Positions 7,695 through 15,850 are shown, numbered from the stretch's first letter. The stretch is 30,400 nucleotides of DNA from JBCCSZ01 sp039199225 (GCA_039199225.1 JBCCSZ010000052.1:1-30400), one strand, 5' to 3'. Numbers and translations are program-made. Notes: generated by a model from the sequence alone, not told the origin.

Positions 7695-8720
7695 ATGCTA
7701 AAAAAATTTACAATCGCTTTCTGTTGCCTTTTATTCATCGTCGGCCAGACCTATTCTCAAAGAACTTACAATCCCGAACCGCTTATTAAAAAAGAGCGCA
7801 ACGTCAAGTTGGACCAGCGTCCGATTGCCAGCCCTAGAGGAATCATGGATACACTAGTGCCTGGTGCCTTTCTAGATACTTGTAGTTTGAACGTATTCGC
7901 TTTTACCATTACCGACCAGTGGGGATTTCTCGCCGGCACCAATGGCTTCGGAGACCTTGAAAAGGCCCAGCGTTTCACCTTTGCAGATACTGCCAGTAGC
8001 TATACCATCCCGGAAGTATGGGTATTCTTCAGTGATGCTAGGGTCGTTGATGACGGAGACGTTACTGTTAACATCTACGAATCCACTATGGATGGCGCAC
8101 CAGCAAGCCTGGTAGGTACAAGTATTGGCATTCCCGCTAGTGGCGTGGACATTGACCCAACTGCCGTAGTAGCAACCATCTTTACTTTCGATACACCTCC
8201 AACGGTTACGACGCCTCAATTCTTTGCCAGCGTCGATCTATCAGACCTTTATGCCAAAAATGATACAGTAGGTATTCTGACGACTGACGATAACTGTGGA
8301 GATGGTGCCGATAGTTGGGAGCTATTTGGTGATGGTACAACCTGGACGGCTATAGATGCGAGCAACTCCTGGCAATTGGAGGCAAACTATATGATCTTTG
8401 CCATTACAGAATTTGACGACAATACTACCAGCGTCGAAGATCCTTTTGTCAGTGACAAAGGCTTAAAACTGTTTCCTGCTACGCCAAATCCGGCCAGCAA
8501 CCATACACTGCTGAATTACGAGCTAAGCGATAACAGCGAAGTATCTATTGAAATTTACTCTGCCGATGGCCGCCTCATTCAGACCATCCAGAAGGGTCAG
8601 CAACTGGCAGGTCCTCATCAGGAGCGCATTGCCCTCGACCAATTTCCAGCCGGACAATATGTCTATGGAATTGTAAGTGGACAATCCAGATTGATGAGTA
8701 AATTTGTAGTGAGCAAATAA
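7695..8720 (+). CDS. T9SS-exported protein with type A C-terminal sorting domain
   Basis: A 341-residue secreted protein. The N-terminus MLKKFTIAFCCLLFIVGQTYSQ is a Sec signal peptide with cleavage expected near residue 21. The last 80 residues (from about 257) are a type IX secretion sorting domain: LKLFPATPNPASNHTLLNY, a SVEIYSADGRLIQTI-like beta segment, and the ending GQYVYGIVSGQSRLMSKFVVSK. The mature middle part (about 30-245) is beta-rich, acidic, and contains a choice-of-anchor-like stretch (VWVFFSDARVVDDGDVTVNIYE) resembling structural modules of secreted Bacteroidota proteins. No catalytic motif is seen, so its function is unknown. After export it would be attached to or released from the cell surface. 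The aldo/keto reductase gene follows after 8 bp. Confidence 0.88.
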   Translation: MLKKFTIAFCCLLFIVGQTYSQRTYNPEPLIKKERNVKLDQRPIASPRGIMDTLVPGAFLDTCSLNVFAFTITDQWGFLAGTNGFGDLEKAQRFTFADTASSYTIPEVWVFFSDARVVDDGDVTVNIYESTMDGAPASLVGTSIGIPASGVDIDPTAVVATIFTFDTPPTVTTPQFFASVDLSDLYAKNDTVGILTTDDNCGDGADSWELFGDGTTWTAIDASNSWQLEANYMIFAITEFDDNTTSVEDPFVSDKGLKLFPATPNPASNHTLLNYELSDNSEVSIEIYSADGRLIQTIQKGQQLAGPHQERIALDQFPAGQYVYGIVSGQSRLMSKFVVSK

Positions 8721-8728
8721 AACCTCAC

Positions 8729-9625
8729 ATGCAATACCGACAACTGGGATCGTCTGATCTGAATGTAAGTGCCATCAGTTTTGGCTGTATGTCGCTGCCT
8801 TCGGATCAGGCGGTTGCCAGCCGCTTGATACACCACGCCCACTCGCTCGGCATCAATTTTTACGATACTGCCGACCTGTACCAAAAAGGGTTCAACGAAC
8901 AAATGCTTGGACAGGCATTGAAGGATCGAAGGCAGGAGGTCCTCATTGCTTCCAAAGTTGGCAACCAGTGGCGTGCCGATGGCAGTGGTTGGGACTGGAA
9001 TCCCCGAAAAGCTTACATCCTCCAAGCGGTTGAAGATAGCCTTCGTCGCCTACAAACCGATTATCTCGACTTGTACCAACTCCACGGCGGAACCATCGAC
9101 GATCCCATTGATGAAGTCATTGAAGCTTTCGAGCTCTTAAAAGAACGCGGACTAATCCGCGCTTATGGGATTTCATCAATACGCCCCAATGTTATTCGCG
9201 AATATGTCCGCCACGCTCACATCGATTCTATCATGATGCAATATAGTTTGTTGGACCGACGCCCTGAAGAGGCGTGTTTCGGACTGCTGGAAGCGCATCA
9301 GGTCAGTGTCTTGGTCAGAGGAGCTTTGGCCAAGGGCTTGTTGGCGGGTAAGGAAGCTCGCCCCTATTTGAGCCACAGCGAGGAAGCCGTTCAATCCATC
9401 CAGGAAAAAGTTCGCCTGCTGTCCTCCAACGATCGCTCCGAGGGCCAAACGGCTATTCGATTTGCCTCAGCACCCAAGGCCGTTGCAAGCATTGTCGCCG
9501 GGGTCAGCAAGTTGCCACAAATCGAGTCAAATGTTGGTGCCTTTAAAAGCCCACCTTTACAAAGTGAAGCGTTATCGACCCTAAAAGCCATGCTACCTCA
9601 GCATCTGTACGAAAAGCACCGCTGA
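8729..9625 (+). CDS. Aldo/keto reductase
   Basis: NADPH-dependent carbonyl reductase of 298 residues with the (alpha/beta)8 barrel. The catalytic tetrad is visible: D46 and Y51 in YDTADLYQKGFNE, K76 in IASKVGN, and H119 in YQLHGG. The C-terminal cofactor region is IVAGVSKLPQIESNV. It is cytoplasmic, having no signal peptide. It starts at an ATG 8 bp after the stop of the T9SS-exported protein and is likely transcribed with it, though the two proteins act in different compartments. The substrate cannot be assigned; small single-domain AKRs of this sort act on sugars, aldehydes or ketosteroids. Confidence 0.93.
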   Translation: MQYRQLGSSDLNVSAISFGCMSLPSDQAVASRLIHHAHSLGINFYDTADLYQKGFNEQMLGQALKDRRQEVLIASKVGNQWRADGSGWDWNPRKAYILQAVEDSLRRLQTDYLDLYQLHGGTIDDPIDEVIEAFELLKERGLIRAYGISSIRPNVIREYVRHAHIDSIMMQYSLLDRRPEEACFGLLEAHQVSVLVRGALAKGLLAGKEARPYLSHSEEAVQSIQEKVRLLSSNDRSEGQTAIRFASAPKAVASIVAGVSKLPQIESNVGAFKSPPLQSEALSTLKAMLPQHLYEKHR

Positions 9626-9706
9626 TTGTCCAAGGTTCCATATCCAAGCTAGCTCTGGTGGGCAGGTATCAACTTAGGATTTGGGAATCAATTCCAGGAT
9701 AAACTC

Positions 9707-10255
9707 TTACTTCCTTTTGAGTGCCTTATTCAATTGGCGATATAAGCGCCCTTCGTGGCTGGGCCGTTTGGCATCGCTGTTGAGAATCCGGCCATTTTTT
9801 CCTACGATAATATAGGTGGGCAAGCTCAGCACCTTCCGCCCTTTGCGAACACCACTGTAAAAGCGATTTCGCAGGTCGCTGATCAATTCATCATTGGCCA
9901 AGACATGATTACCTGTAAGGTTATTTTGCTTGATAAAATCCGACCAAGTAGCCTCCGCTGCGAGCTTGTCGGCAGAAATGTAAAGCAGCTCGATGTCTTT
10001 ATCTTTGACAAAATCCAGCAGTTGGTCTTTGTACTGCATCTGTCGTCGGCAGGGGCCGCACCAAGTGGCCCAGATGTCGATGTATAGAACTTTTCCTTTA
10101 AATTTTGCCGTCAGTTCATCAAAACTATTGATCTGTAGGTGGTCTTCTACGATGACGACCTCTCCTTCGGGATGCCCCAAACGGAAGCTGCTGGTCGTAA
10201 GAAATAGGCTTAGTAAGGTCAGAGAAAGGAGGAGATGTTTTTTCATTTTGCTCAT
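9707..10255 (-). CDS. TlpA-like exported thioredoxin-fold protein
   Basis: Extracytoplasmic thiol-disulfide oxidoreductase of 182 residues. The N-terminus (MSKMKKHLLLSLTLLSLFLTTSSF) is a signal peptide or anchor; either of the two methionines could start it. The thioredoxin fold follows, with the active site WATWCGPC at residues 62-69 (C66/C69) and the cis-proline segment SLPTYIIVGKNGRI. It probably reduces periplasmic protein disulfides or apocytochrome thiols. It is convergent to the aldo/keto reductase gene (81-bp gap) and divergent from the DUF6428 gene. A second, unlinked TlpA-like gene lies at 17760-18311, and a seven-heme cytochrome at 13247-15190 would be a plausible client, which is inference. 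Confidence 0.9.
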   Translation of the reverse strand: MSKMKKHLLLSLTLLSLFLTTSSFRLGHPEGEVVIVEDHLQINSFDELTAKFKGKVLYIDIWATWCGPCRRQMQYKDQLLDFVKDKDIELLYISADKLAAEATWSDFIKQNNLTGNHVLANDELISDLRNRFYSGVRKGRKVLSLPTYIIVGKNGRILNSDAKRPSHEGRLYRQLNKALKRK

Positions 10256-10345
10256 TGTTAAAAGTTAGCATGAAATATAAGAATAACGGCGCTTCTTCCA
10301 GGGCTATTTTACCTTAAACCAAAAGTCTTCCCTACTTTTTTGCCA

Positions 10346-10374
10346 TTGTTGAAACTTGCGAAAGTGTACATTTA
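10346..10374 (+). promoter_or_regulatory. Candidate promoter of the DUF6428 gene
   Basis: TTG at 10346-10348, an 18-bp spacer and TACATTTA at 10367-10374 fit the Bacteroidota promoter pattern with one mismatch in the last base of the -7 box. The palindrome 10381-10392 lies directly after it. Confidence 0.45.
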
Positions 10375-10380
10375 ATCGCA

Positions 10381-10392
10381 TTATTGCAATAA
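10381..10392. promoter_or_regulatory. Perfect palindrome in the DUF6428 leader, possible operator
   Basis: TTATTGCAATAA is a perfect 12-bp palindrome placed 7-18 bp after the candidate -7 box and 20 bp before the ATG. That is the position expected for a repressor site. ArsR/SmtB-type proteins, which from memory are usual neighbours of DUF6428 genes, bind AT-rich dyads of this kind. No such regulator is present in the window. Confidence 0.45.
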
Positions 10393-10411
10393 ATAAATCA
10401 GCAACAGGCAT

Positions 10412-10888
10412 ATGACACTTCATGAACTAAAAGAGCAATTGCATACAATGGATCAACTCGAATTCCAACTACCCGATGGTTCATTGGTTCCGCAGCACTT
10501 CCATGTTACCGAGATAGGTAAGGTGGATAAGCAGTTTATCGACTGTGGTGGCACTGTTCGGCAAGAAAGCGTTGTCAATTTCCAGCTTTGGACGTCTACA
10601 GATTATGATCACCGCTTGGGCGTAAAGACACTATTGGACATCATCGAACTGTCTGAAAAGACACTCCACATTGGCAATCACGAAATTGAGGTGGAGTACC
10701 AATCCAATACAATAGGAAAATATAAGCTTGCACTTGAAGGAGGTAGGCTACTGCTCGTCCCGACCCAAACGGATTGCCTAGCTAAAGACAACTGTGGTAT
10801 TCCAAGTCCGGAAAAGAAGAAGATCAAATTATCTGAGCTGACTGTTATTCAAGGCGACAGTTGTACGCCTGGTAGTGGTTGCTGTTGA
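10412..10888 (+). CDS. DUF6428-family protein
   Basis: Small cytoplasmic protein of 158 residues, which I assign to DUF6428 on its opening (LHELKEQLHTMDQLEFQLPDGSLVPQHFHVTEIG), on ESVVNFQLWTSTDYDHRL and on its length. The biochemical function is unknown. Members I remember lie in Bacteroidota arsenic-resistance clusters between an arsR gene and an arsenate reductase; here the gene stands alone. Cysteines are C45, C122, C128, C151, C157 and C158, the last three in the tail GDSCTPGSGCC, which could bind a thiophilic metal or metalloid (inference). The histidines in PQHFHVTEIG are also candidates. It has its own probable promoter and a palindromic leader, and ends in front of a strong hairpin. 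Confidence 0.8.
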   Translation: MTLHELKEQLHTMDQLEFQLPDGSLVPQHFHVTEIGKVDKQFIDCGGTVRQESVVNFQLWTSTDYDHRLGVKTLLDIIELSEKTLHIGNHEIEVEYQSNTIGKYKLALEGGRLLLVPTQTDCLAKDNCGIPSPEKKKIKLSELTVIQGDSCTPGSGCC

Positions 10889-10908
10889 GAGGCAGAGTAA
10901 AAGGTTTA

Positions 10909-10942
10909 GTGATTGGCCTTGCTGTGGTGCAAAGCCAATCAC
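10909..10942 (-). terminator. Long hairpin between convergent genes
   Basis: GTGATTGGCCTTGC (10909-10922) and GCAAAGCCAATCAC (10929-10942) pair over 14 positions around a 6-nt loop. As minus-strand RNA the only deviation is a G-U pair; as plus-strand RNA it is a C-A mismatch. It lies 12 bp beyond the stop codon of the minus-strand DUF4197 gene and 20 bp beyond the DUF6428 stop, so it probably ends both. The following bases are only weakly U-rich. Confidence 0.6.
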
Positions 10943-10953
10943 CAGATATAGGA

Positions 10954-11676
10954 TTAATCTTGCTTGGCAAAGACTTTTTTCAGTAGATCGGAGCTACGAG
11001 CGCCTGTATTTTCGCGAATATCCAACTCTTTCTTTTCAATAAGGCTGAACATCCCCAATAAAGCTCTCTGGGTCACATATTCGTCCAACTCCGGGTTGGC
11101 TTTTTTGACAAAGGGCAGTTTGTTGTGGGCCTTTACAGCAGAACGCCAGTAATCGCGAGCATTTACCTTATCCAGGGAAGCTTGAATAACGGGCATAAAC
11201 TCTCCAACCAGATTATCATAAGTTGATTTTTCCAAATAACGTGTAGCGGCATCTTGGTCACCCATCAGTAAATTCATAGCATCTTTGAAGGTCATCTGTT
11301 TGATGGCAGAGACAAATATCGGTTTGGCTTTTTTGGCTGCATCTTCAGCAGCTCGGTTGAGCTTTTCTTCCAGGTTAGACTCTACATCTTTGAACCCCGG
11401 AACTGCTTTGAGCTTACTGGTCACTTTCTGGGCTTCCTCAGGAATGAGAATCTTGTAGGGGCTCTTGTAGTACCCATCCTCTGCAGAGAGGAAATCGACC
11501 GCCTTACCAACTCCTTTGTCGAGGGCTTCTTTCAATCCCTTACCGACTTCTTCCTGGCTCAGGCCAGTGCCGCCTTTTAATTTGTCTTCGGCTTTGTCGA
11601 GCAAGCCCTTCAGTCCTTGGGCAGATAGGCTAAAATAAAGGGGCAATATCAATAGAATGGCAAAAACTCTTTTCAT
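10954..11676 (-). CDS. DUF4197 domain-containing exported protein
   Basis: A 240-residue protein with an N-terminal signal peptide (MKRVFAILLILPLYFSLSAQG) followed by the DUF4197 domain over most of its length: GLKEALDKGVGKAVDFLS, the DGYYKSPYKILIPEEAQKV block, then MTFKDAMNLLMG, AATRYLEKSTYDNLVGEF and the C-terminal YVTQRALLGMFSLIEKKE. The family is widespread in Proteobacteria and Bacteroidota and of unknown function; the mature protein is alpha-helical and should be periplasmic. No lipobox cysteine is seen. It lies 138 bp downstream of the RCC1 gene on the same strand with a weak hairpin between them, so cotranscription is uncertain. Confidence 0.9.
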   Translation of the reverse strand: MKRVFAILLILPLYFSLSAQGLKGLLDKAEDKLKGGTGLSQEEVGKGLKEALDKGVGKAVDFLSAEDGYYKSPYKILIPEEAQKVTSKLKAVPGFKDVESNLEEKLNRAAEDAAKKAKPIFVSAIKQMTFKDAMNLLMGDQDAATRYLEKSTYDNLVGEFMPVIQASLDKVNARDYWRSAVKAHNKLPFVKKANPELDEYVTQRALLGMFSLIEKKELDIRENTGARSSDLLKKVFAKQD

Positions 11677-11777
11677 CTTCTATGAGATTTTGGTGATTAA
11701 TTCTAGGTCTAAACGTTCAATAACCAAACCACAGTATGAGGCAATAGATTTGCACAGTGGCAGATTAACAATATTTT

Positions 11778-11795
11778 AACCCCGCAAGAGGGGCT
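11778..11795 (-). terminator. Short GC hairpin after the RCC1-repeat gene
   Basis: On the minus strand CCCC-TCTTGC-GGGG, extendable by a G-U and an A-U pair, is followed by TTAAAATATT. It is located 20-37 bp after the stop of the RCC1 gene. The stem is short, so this is a tentative intrinsic terminator. Confidence 0.35.
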
Positions 11796-11814
11796 GACGA
11801 AAAGCGGCGCTGTT

Positions 11815-13134
11815 TCAAATAGATTCGGCTTTTCGCCTGCTCAGAAGGACGATGGTCAGGCATATATTCAGCAATAGGCTCAGCAAAAATATCCTTTTGT
11901 ACAATACGGTATGACCACCGTTTAAGATTCCCAGCTGATCGCCGTCAAAAACGGGAACTCCGAATGCAGCTTTGGCATCATTGTGCATAGAATCTTTGTA
12001 CCCTTGGGTTAGGTGGATTTCGTTTTCAAAATTGATCAAAGATTTGGTTGGCGTCAGTTTTCGCTTGTAGTTTGCGATGCCCAATTGGCCATTCCAATTT
12101 TCGCCCCACACCCAGATGTTATCATCCTTATCAATGGCCATTGACTGAAAACATCCTGCACCAATATCTCTGATGTCATTCAGCGCTAATTTTACAGGTA
12201 CCGGGCTGTTTTTTGTCGAGTTGTTCCCCAGCATGCCGTTTTCATTCCTTCCCCAACACCAGACCTGCTCGTTCTCATCTATCACCATCGTGTGCCAACT
12301 ACCGCAGGCCACTTTTTTGACCTTTGGCAAACCAGTCAACTGAGTGGGTGTCCACAAATCGTCATATCCTCCAAACCCCAATTGTCCATACGGATTGTCG
12401 CCCCAACACCAAATAGAGCCATCTTCCCGAAGCGCAATGCAGTGGTGCCAGCCCGCGGCGATGTCTACAATTCTATCCAACTTTTTGATTTTAATTGGCG
12501 TGCTTTTGAGCTTTTGGGTGCCATCCCCCAGCTGCCCGTAGTTATTATCTCCCCATGACCAAACATAACCGTATTTATCCAAGGCCAAAGTAAAATATCC
12601 TACGGAGGCTATTTTGACAATATCCCGAAGGTTTTTCACATAGTCGGGTTTTTCAGAATGCTCTCTGTTGCCATTGCCAAGTTCTCCATAAAAATTATGG
12701 CCCCAACTCATTACCCTACCATCTTCCAGCAATGCCAACGAATGCCAATGCCCTCCTTCCACTGCAACCGCATTGCTGATGCTGTCAACCAACTGTGGAT
12801 GGTTGTAATCCAGCGGCAGTTCGGCTCCCAATTGACCATAGTTGTTCCATCCCCAAGTCCAGACATTTTTATTTTCATCAATGGCCAAGCTGTGCTTATA
12901 TCCTCGCGAAACGAAATCAATGGGTGGTAAGCCTTTCACTTTCACTGGATAAATTCTGCGGGTAAAGGTTGAGTCACCTAGTTCCCCATACTCATTCTTG
13001 CCCATGGTCCACACCTCCTTTTCTTTGGTCAGAAAAATAGAATGCTGATTCCCCCCGTCAATGTATTGGCCAAAGGAGATGGTCTGTAAAAAGCATGATA
13101 GGATGAAGAGTGGAATTTTGCGGTTTAGTTTCAT
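11815..13134 (-). CDS. Exported seven-bladed RCC1-repeat propeller with C-terminal membrane helix
   Basis: A 439-residue protein of seven RCC1 (ATS1-type) repeats. A signal peptide (MKLNRKIPLFILSCFLQTISFGQ) precedes repeats whose turn motifs G-(E/Q/M)-LG start at residues 50, 100, 150, 200, 250, 300 and 349, an almost perfect 50-residue period. Each blade carries the W-(S/T/C/V)-WG and GxxH(S/T)-type strands. Seven repeats close a complete propeller. After residue 380 there is a non-repeat segment, then a hydrophobic helix at about 413-431 ending in SRRKAESI, so the propeller should be outside the cytoplasmic membrane and anchored by its C-terminus. The partner is unknown; RCC1 propellers act in protein or ligand binding. 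It follows the heptaheme cytochrome gene by 112 bp on the same strand and may belong to the same unit. Confidence 0.92.
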   Translation of the reverse strand: MKLNRKIPLFILSCFLQTISFGQYIDGGNQHSIFLTKEKEVWTMGKNEYGELGDSTFTRRIYPVKVKGLPPIDFVSRGYKHSLAIDENKNVWTWGWNNYGQLGAELPLDYNHPQLVDSISNAVAVEGGHWHSLALLEDGRVMSWGHNFYGELGNGNREHSEKPDYVKNLRDIVKIASVGYFTLALDKYGYVWSWGDNNYGQLGDGTQKLKSTPIKIKKLDRIVDIAAGWHHCIALREDGSIWCWGDNPYGQLGFGGYDDLWTPTQLTGLPKVKKVACGSWHTMVIDENEQVWCWGRNENGMLGNNSTKNSPVPVKLALNDIRDIGAGCFQSMAIDKDDNIWVWGENWNGQLGIANYKRKLTPTKSLINFENEIHLTQGYKDSMHNDAKAAFGVPVFDGDQLGILNGGHTVLYKRIFLLSLLLNICLTIVLLSRRKAESI

Positions 13135-13246
13135 TAGTTTTGCTTTTTTGTTTTTCTAGAAAAAATATCCATTGCAGTTACCCTGACGAGATGGTTTCAA
13201 ACATTCTCGGGGCCTTTCTAGAACAATGTAGGGTCCTCTTCCGGCT

Positions 13247-15190
13247 TTACTGGAGGAGTGTCTCACTTTCAAGCCCAAGCATTGCTTTAGCGCGTGCATG
13301 ATCGGGCTGTATTTTTAGGATACGTGCAGCCAGTCTGTTAGCCTCTGACTTGCGGTTGAGGAATTGCATCAAAGCAGCCTTGTTCAGCAGTGCTTGAACA
13401 TAGTCGGGATCGAGTGCCAAGGCACGATCATAAAGTTGTAGCGCATCTTGAAACTGCCGCTTCAAAGTCAACACAAACCCCAGATTGCAAAGGGCCACTT
13501 TGCGTTTGTCATTTTCTCCGATCACAAAACGATACACTTTCTCTGCCTCTTCAAATCGCTTCAATCCAACATAGGCATTTCCAAGTTTTTCCTGAAAATC
13601 GAGGTGGTAAGGAAGACCATCTACGGCCTTTGACAAGTAAGGTAGCGCTTGCTGGAAATTTCCCGACTTATGGAACGCCTCCCCTATGCGGTAAGCCGTC
13701 CAAGCATCTTCCAATGTTTGGGCAGCTTTATCGGTAGCCATCTGCCGAATGGCTTCAAATTCTTGCCTGGCAAAATGGTAGTGTACCTTCGTTTTGAACC
13801 ACGCTTTGTCGCTTTGGTCGGATCGCTCTAGGTAGTATTGCGCAGAGTCTAGTAGAATGCTCGACTCAATGTATTTGTCAAAAGTGGCAATGTAACCTTT
13901 GGCCATCTCTAGTGACTTCGGATTTTTTTTGGTCATCATTTGAAGTCCCAGGAAGCGAGCAACCTCTGCTTTTTTGGCTGTGTCAATTTCCAGCGCACGC
14001 CGGGCCGTTTGTCGGCTGATGTAGTGATCGGTAATGTGAACGTGGGGAATGTCGATGCTGCCAGAGGAAGGCATATGACAACTCACGCAGTCGCCTGCGG
14101 TTTTATCGTGTAGCGAGGCAGCTTCGACGCAAACGACGGGCTGTGTATCACCATGACAGGAAATACAAGTATTGTTGAATTTAGACTTTGGGGTGCTGCT
14201 GACCGAGTGGTGTGGATTGTGGCAACTGAGGCAGCTCAACTTTTCTGAGCTTTGGTAGCAAGCACTCATTTGCAAGCGGTCGGCCTGAGAAGCCATGATG
14301 AATTTCTCATGGGTGTTGGAGAATCGGGGTAGAAAAACATTGAGTACGTTGGACAACTTCATCCCTGGCTTAAAATCGTAAAAACTTTTGCCTTCTTCCA
14401 AAACAGCAACGCCTTGCAGGTGACAACGTTGGCACAAATCCATTTGGCGGTCGCGCGGCAAGTCCTTGGGATTGACAATAGAATAGTCGATGGCTACAGC
14501 CGTGTCCACAAGAATTCCAGCTGTTTTTTCCTTCAGGTGGATTTCGCCAGGACCATGGCAGCGCTCGCATTCAATCCCGGTTGGCATCCGGGCAAATTTG
14601 TTAATGGACCCTTCCACCGGTTCCGGATAATGGTTGTGGCAGGTAAAACATTCGCTGGTCAGCAATCGGGAAAAGCGTTGGTTGCGATACTCAAAGCCAG
14701 GTGCCATATCCCATTTCTTGTCCTGGGTATAAAAGGTGATCGGTGCCTGGTAAGCATAGCCATTGAAGTCGACAATGTGCGAGTTGGTATGTTGTCCGGA
14801 GCCGACGATGTAGCTGATGGCCTCGGTGCGTTGATGAATGGTATCTTTTCCATCCAAGCGAAACTCCTTGATGAACAGGGTATCGGAGCGAAAGTAAGGT
14901 TTGTAATAAAAATTAGACTTGGCGTCGTAAACGAGGGCGTGTTTATCAAAAGTGGCCGAAGTTTTTTCTTGTGTCGCCTTATCAAAGGACAAGCCCATGC
15001 CGGTTTGAGTGAAAGAGTGGTGAATATGGGCATGGCATCCAATACAGCTGTTCATACCGACATATTCAACAGTATCGGACAAATTGCGATAGCCGGAATC
15101 CACCAGAGGTTGCGTATTCTTATTGCAATACAGCAGCAGAGCGGCCATAGCAGCAAATAATAAGTATACCAAAAATCCAGAACTACGCAT
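13247..15190 (-). CDS. Seven-heme cytochrome c with C-terminal TPR domain
   Basis: A 647-residue extracytoplasmic multiheme cytochrome. The N-terminal hydrophobic stretch (9-21) ends in LLYC at C22, a weak lipobox, so it may be a lipoprotein or simply membrane-anchored. Seven CXXCH heme sites are at residues 49-53, 181-185, 208-212, 253-257, 320-324, 342-346 and 368-372 (CIGCH, CFTCH, CERCH, CQRCH, CLSCH, CISCH, CVSCH), spaced like the cytochrome c554/NrfA-related families. GTGxxH-like catalytic motifs of nitrite or hydroxylamine enzymes are not evident, so the enzyme activity is undetermined. Residues about 430-640 are TPRs (AWTAYRIGEAFHKSGNFQQALPYLSKAV; YRFVIG repeat; ALQLYDRALALDPDYVQAL; the last ends in LKIQPDHARAKAMLGL). 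Similar heme-TPR proteins occur in environmental Bacteroidota and Planctomycetes. It has its own probable promoter (15273-15298). Confidence 0.92.
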   Translation of the reverse strand: MRSSGFLVYLLFAAMAALLLYCNKNTQPLVDSGYRNLSDTVEYVGMNSCIGCHAHIHHSFTQTGMGLSFDKATQEKTSATFDKHALVYDAKSNFYYKPYFRSDTLFIKEFRLDGKDTIHQRTEAISYIVGSGQHTNSHIVDFNGYAYQAPITFYTQDKKWDMAPGFEYRNQRFSRLLTSECFTCHNHYPEPVEGSINKFARMPTGIECERCHGPGEIHLKEKTAGILVDTAVAIDYSIVNPKDLPRDRQMDLCQRCHLQGVAVLEEGKSFYDFKPGMKLSNVLNVFLPRFSNTHEKFIMASQADRLQMSACYQSSEKLSCLSCHNPHHSVSSTPKSKFNNTCISCHGDTQPVVCVEAASLHDKTAGDCVSCHMPSSGSIDIPHVHITDHYISRQTARRALEIDTAKKAEVARFLGLQMMTKKNPKSLEMAKGYIATFDKYIESSILLDSAQYYLERSDQSDKAWFKTKVHYHFARQEFEAIRQMATDKAAQTLEDAWTAYRIGEAFHKSGNFQQALPYLSKAVDGLPYHLDFQEKLGNAYVGLKRFEEAEKVYRFVIGENDKRKVALCNLGFVLTLKRQFQDALQLYDRALALDPDYVQALLNKAALMQFLNRKSEANRLAARILKIQPDHARAKAMLGLESETLLQ

Positions 15191-15272
15191 AATGGCTCAC
15201 AGATTGAGTGACGCGGCTGCCTGCCTTTATTTTAGACAGCTCATCCGATTAGTAGCTAAATTAAAGATAAGA

Positions 15273-15298
15273 CAAAGCTAATCTGCAAGCGGCACAAA
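15273..15298 (-). promoter_or_regulatory. Candidate promoter of the cytochrome gene
   Basis: On the minus strand TAGCTTTG (15273-15280) is a perfect match to the -7 element TAnnTTTG. A TTTG lies upstream at 15295-15298, but with a 14-bp spacer that is shorter than usual. The leader to the ATG at 15190 would be about 75 nt. Confidence 0.35.
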
Positions 15299-15313
15299 CA
15301 GAAAAAAATAGGA

Positions 15314-15832
15314 TTATTCTGCGGTGGAGTTACGACGGTCTATGCCTGTATCTTCAATACGAAGCGCTAGGGCATGAAGTCCTGGAATGGAATCTTTGCG
15401 CATGAACTGTTCGAGTACAAAGCGATAGTCGCCCGTTTCGTTGAAGTAGGCCCCCTCTTGCATGCGAACCCTCAGATCGCATTGCTCGCCGCTACACTGT
15501 CCTTGCCATAGCCCAGTTTTGGACAGCAGGTCAATGGACAGCCGCTGATCCAGGCGTTTTCCGGATGGGAAGGTCGTATGAACCATCAAATACAAATTTT
15601 GGTAAGGGTAGGACTTGTCGTGGGTAATGTCTAAAAAGATATTGTAAACCTTGTTTGTGTCGACGATGGGAACCTTAAAGTCTGTCGAATCGGCATAAGT
15701 CCATTGATGGTCTTTCAGTGGAAGGCTTTGGTCGTAGATATAGTTGGGACCACAGGCACCGAAGCCGATCATCAGGGCTATAAAGAATAGGCTTCGGCAG
15801 ACGGTGCCTGTGGCAGTTGGTTTGAATTGCAT
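15314..15832 (-). CDS. gldH: Gliding motility lipoprotein GldH
   Basis: A 172-residue periplasm-facing lipoprotein required for gliding in Flavobacterium; its exact role in the gliding/type IX secretion machinery is not settled. The N-terminus MQFKPTATGTVCRSLFFIALMIGFGAC ends in a lipoprotein cysteine at C27. The family blocks are visible: YDQSLPLKDHQWTYADS, DTNKVYNIFLDITHDKSYPYQNLYLM, FPSGKRLDQ and FNETGDYRFVLEQFMRKDSIPGLHALALRIED. It is the last gene behind grpE and dnaJ, 18 bp after the dnaJ stop, and very likely in the same transcript. GldH fits with the T9SS-exported protein at 7695-8720. Confidence 0.9.
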   Translation of the reverse strand: MQFKPTATGTVCRSLFFIALMIGFGACGPNYIYDQSLPLKDHQWTYADSTDFKVPIVDTNKVYNIFLDITHDKSYPYQNLYLMVHTTFPSGKRLDQRLSIDLLSKTGLWQGQCSGEQCDLRVRMQEGAYFNETGDYRFVLEQFMRKDSIPGLHALALRIEDTGIDRRNSTAE

Positions 15833-15850
15833 TTCACGAAAACGCTTGAA

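Noticed and set aside
9683..9700. GGAAT-CA-ATTCC inverted repeat between convergent genes as a terminator
   Set aside because: Only 5 bp of stem with a 2-nt loop and no U-tract on either strand.
13151..13164. TTTTTCTAGAAAAA palindrome before the RCC1 gene
   Set aside because: Low-complexity AT palindrome, no second copy; expected by chance in AT-rich spacers.
14414..15160. 248-residue open frame opposite the cytochrome gene
   Set aside because: It is antisense to the heme-binding region and its composition follows from the complement of that gene; no domain is recognisable.
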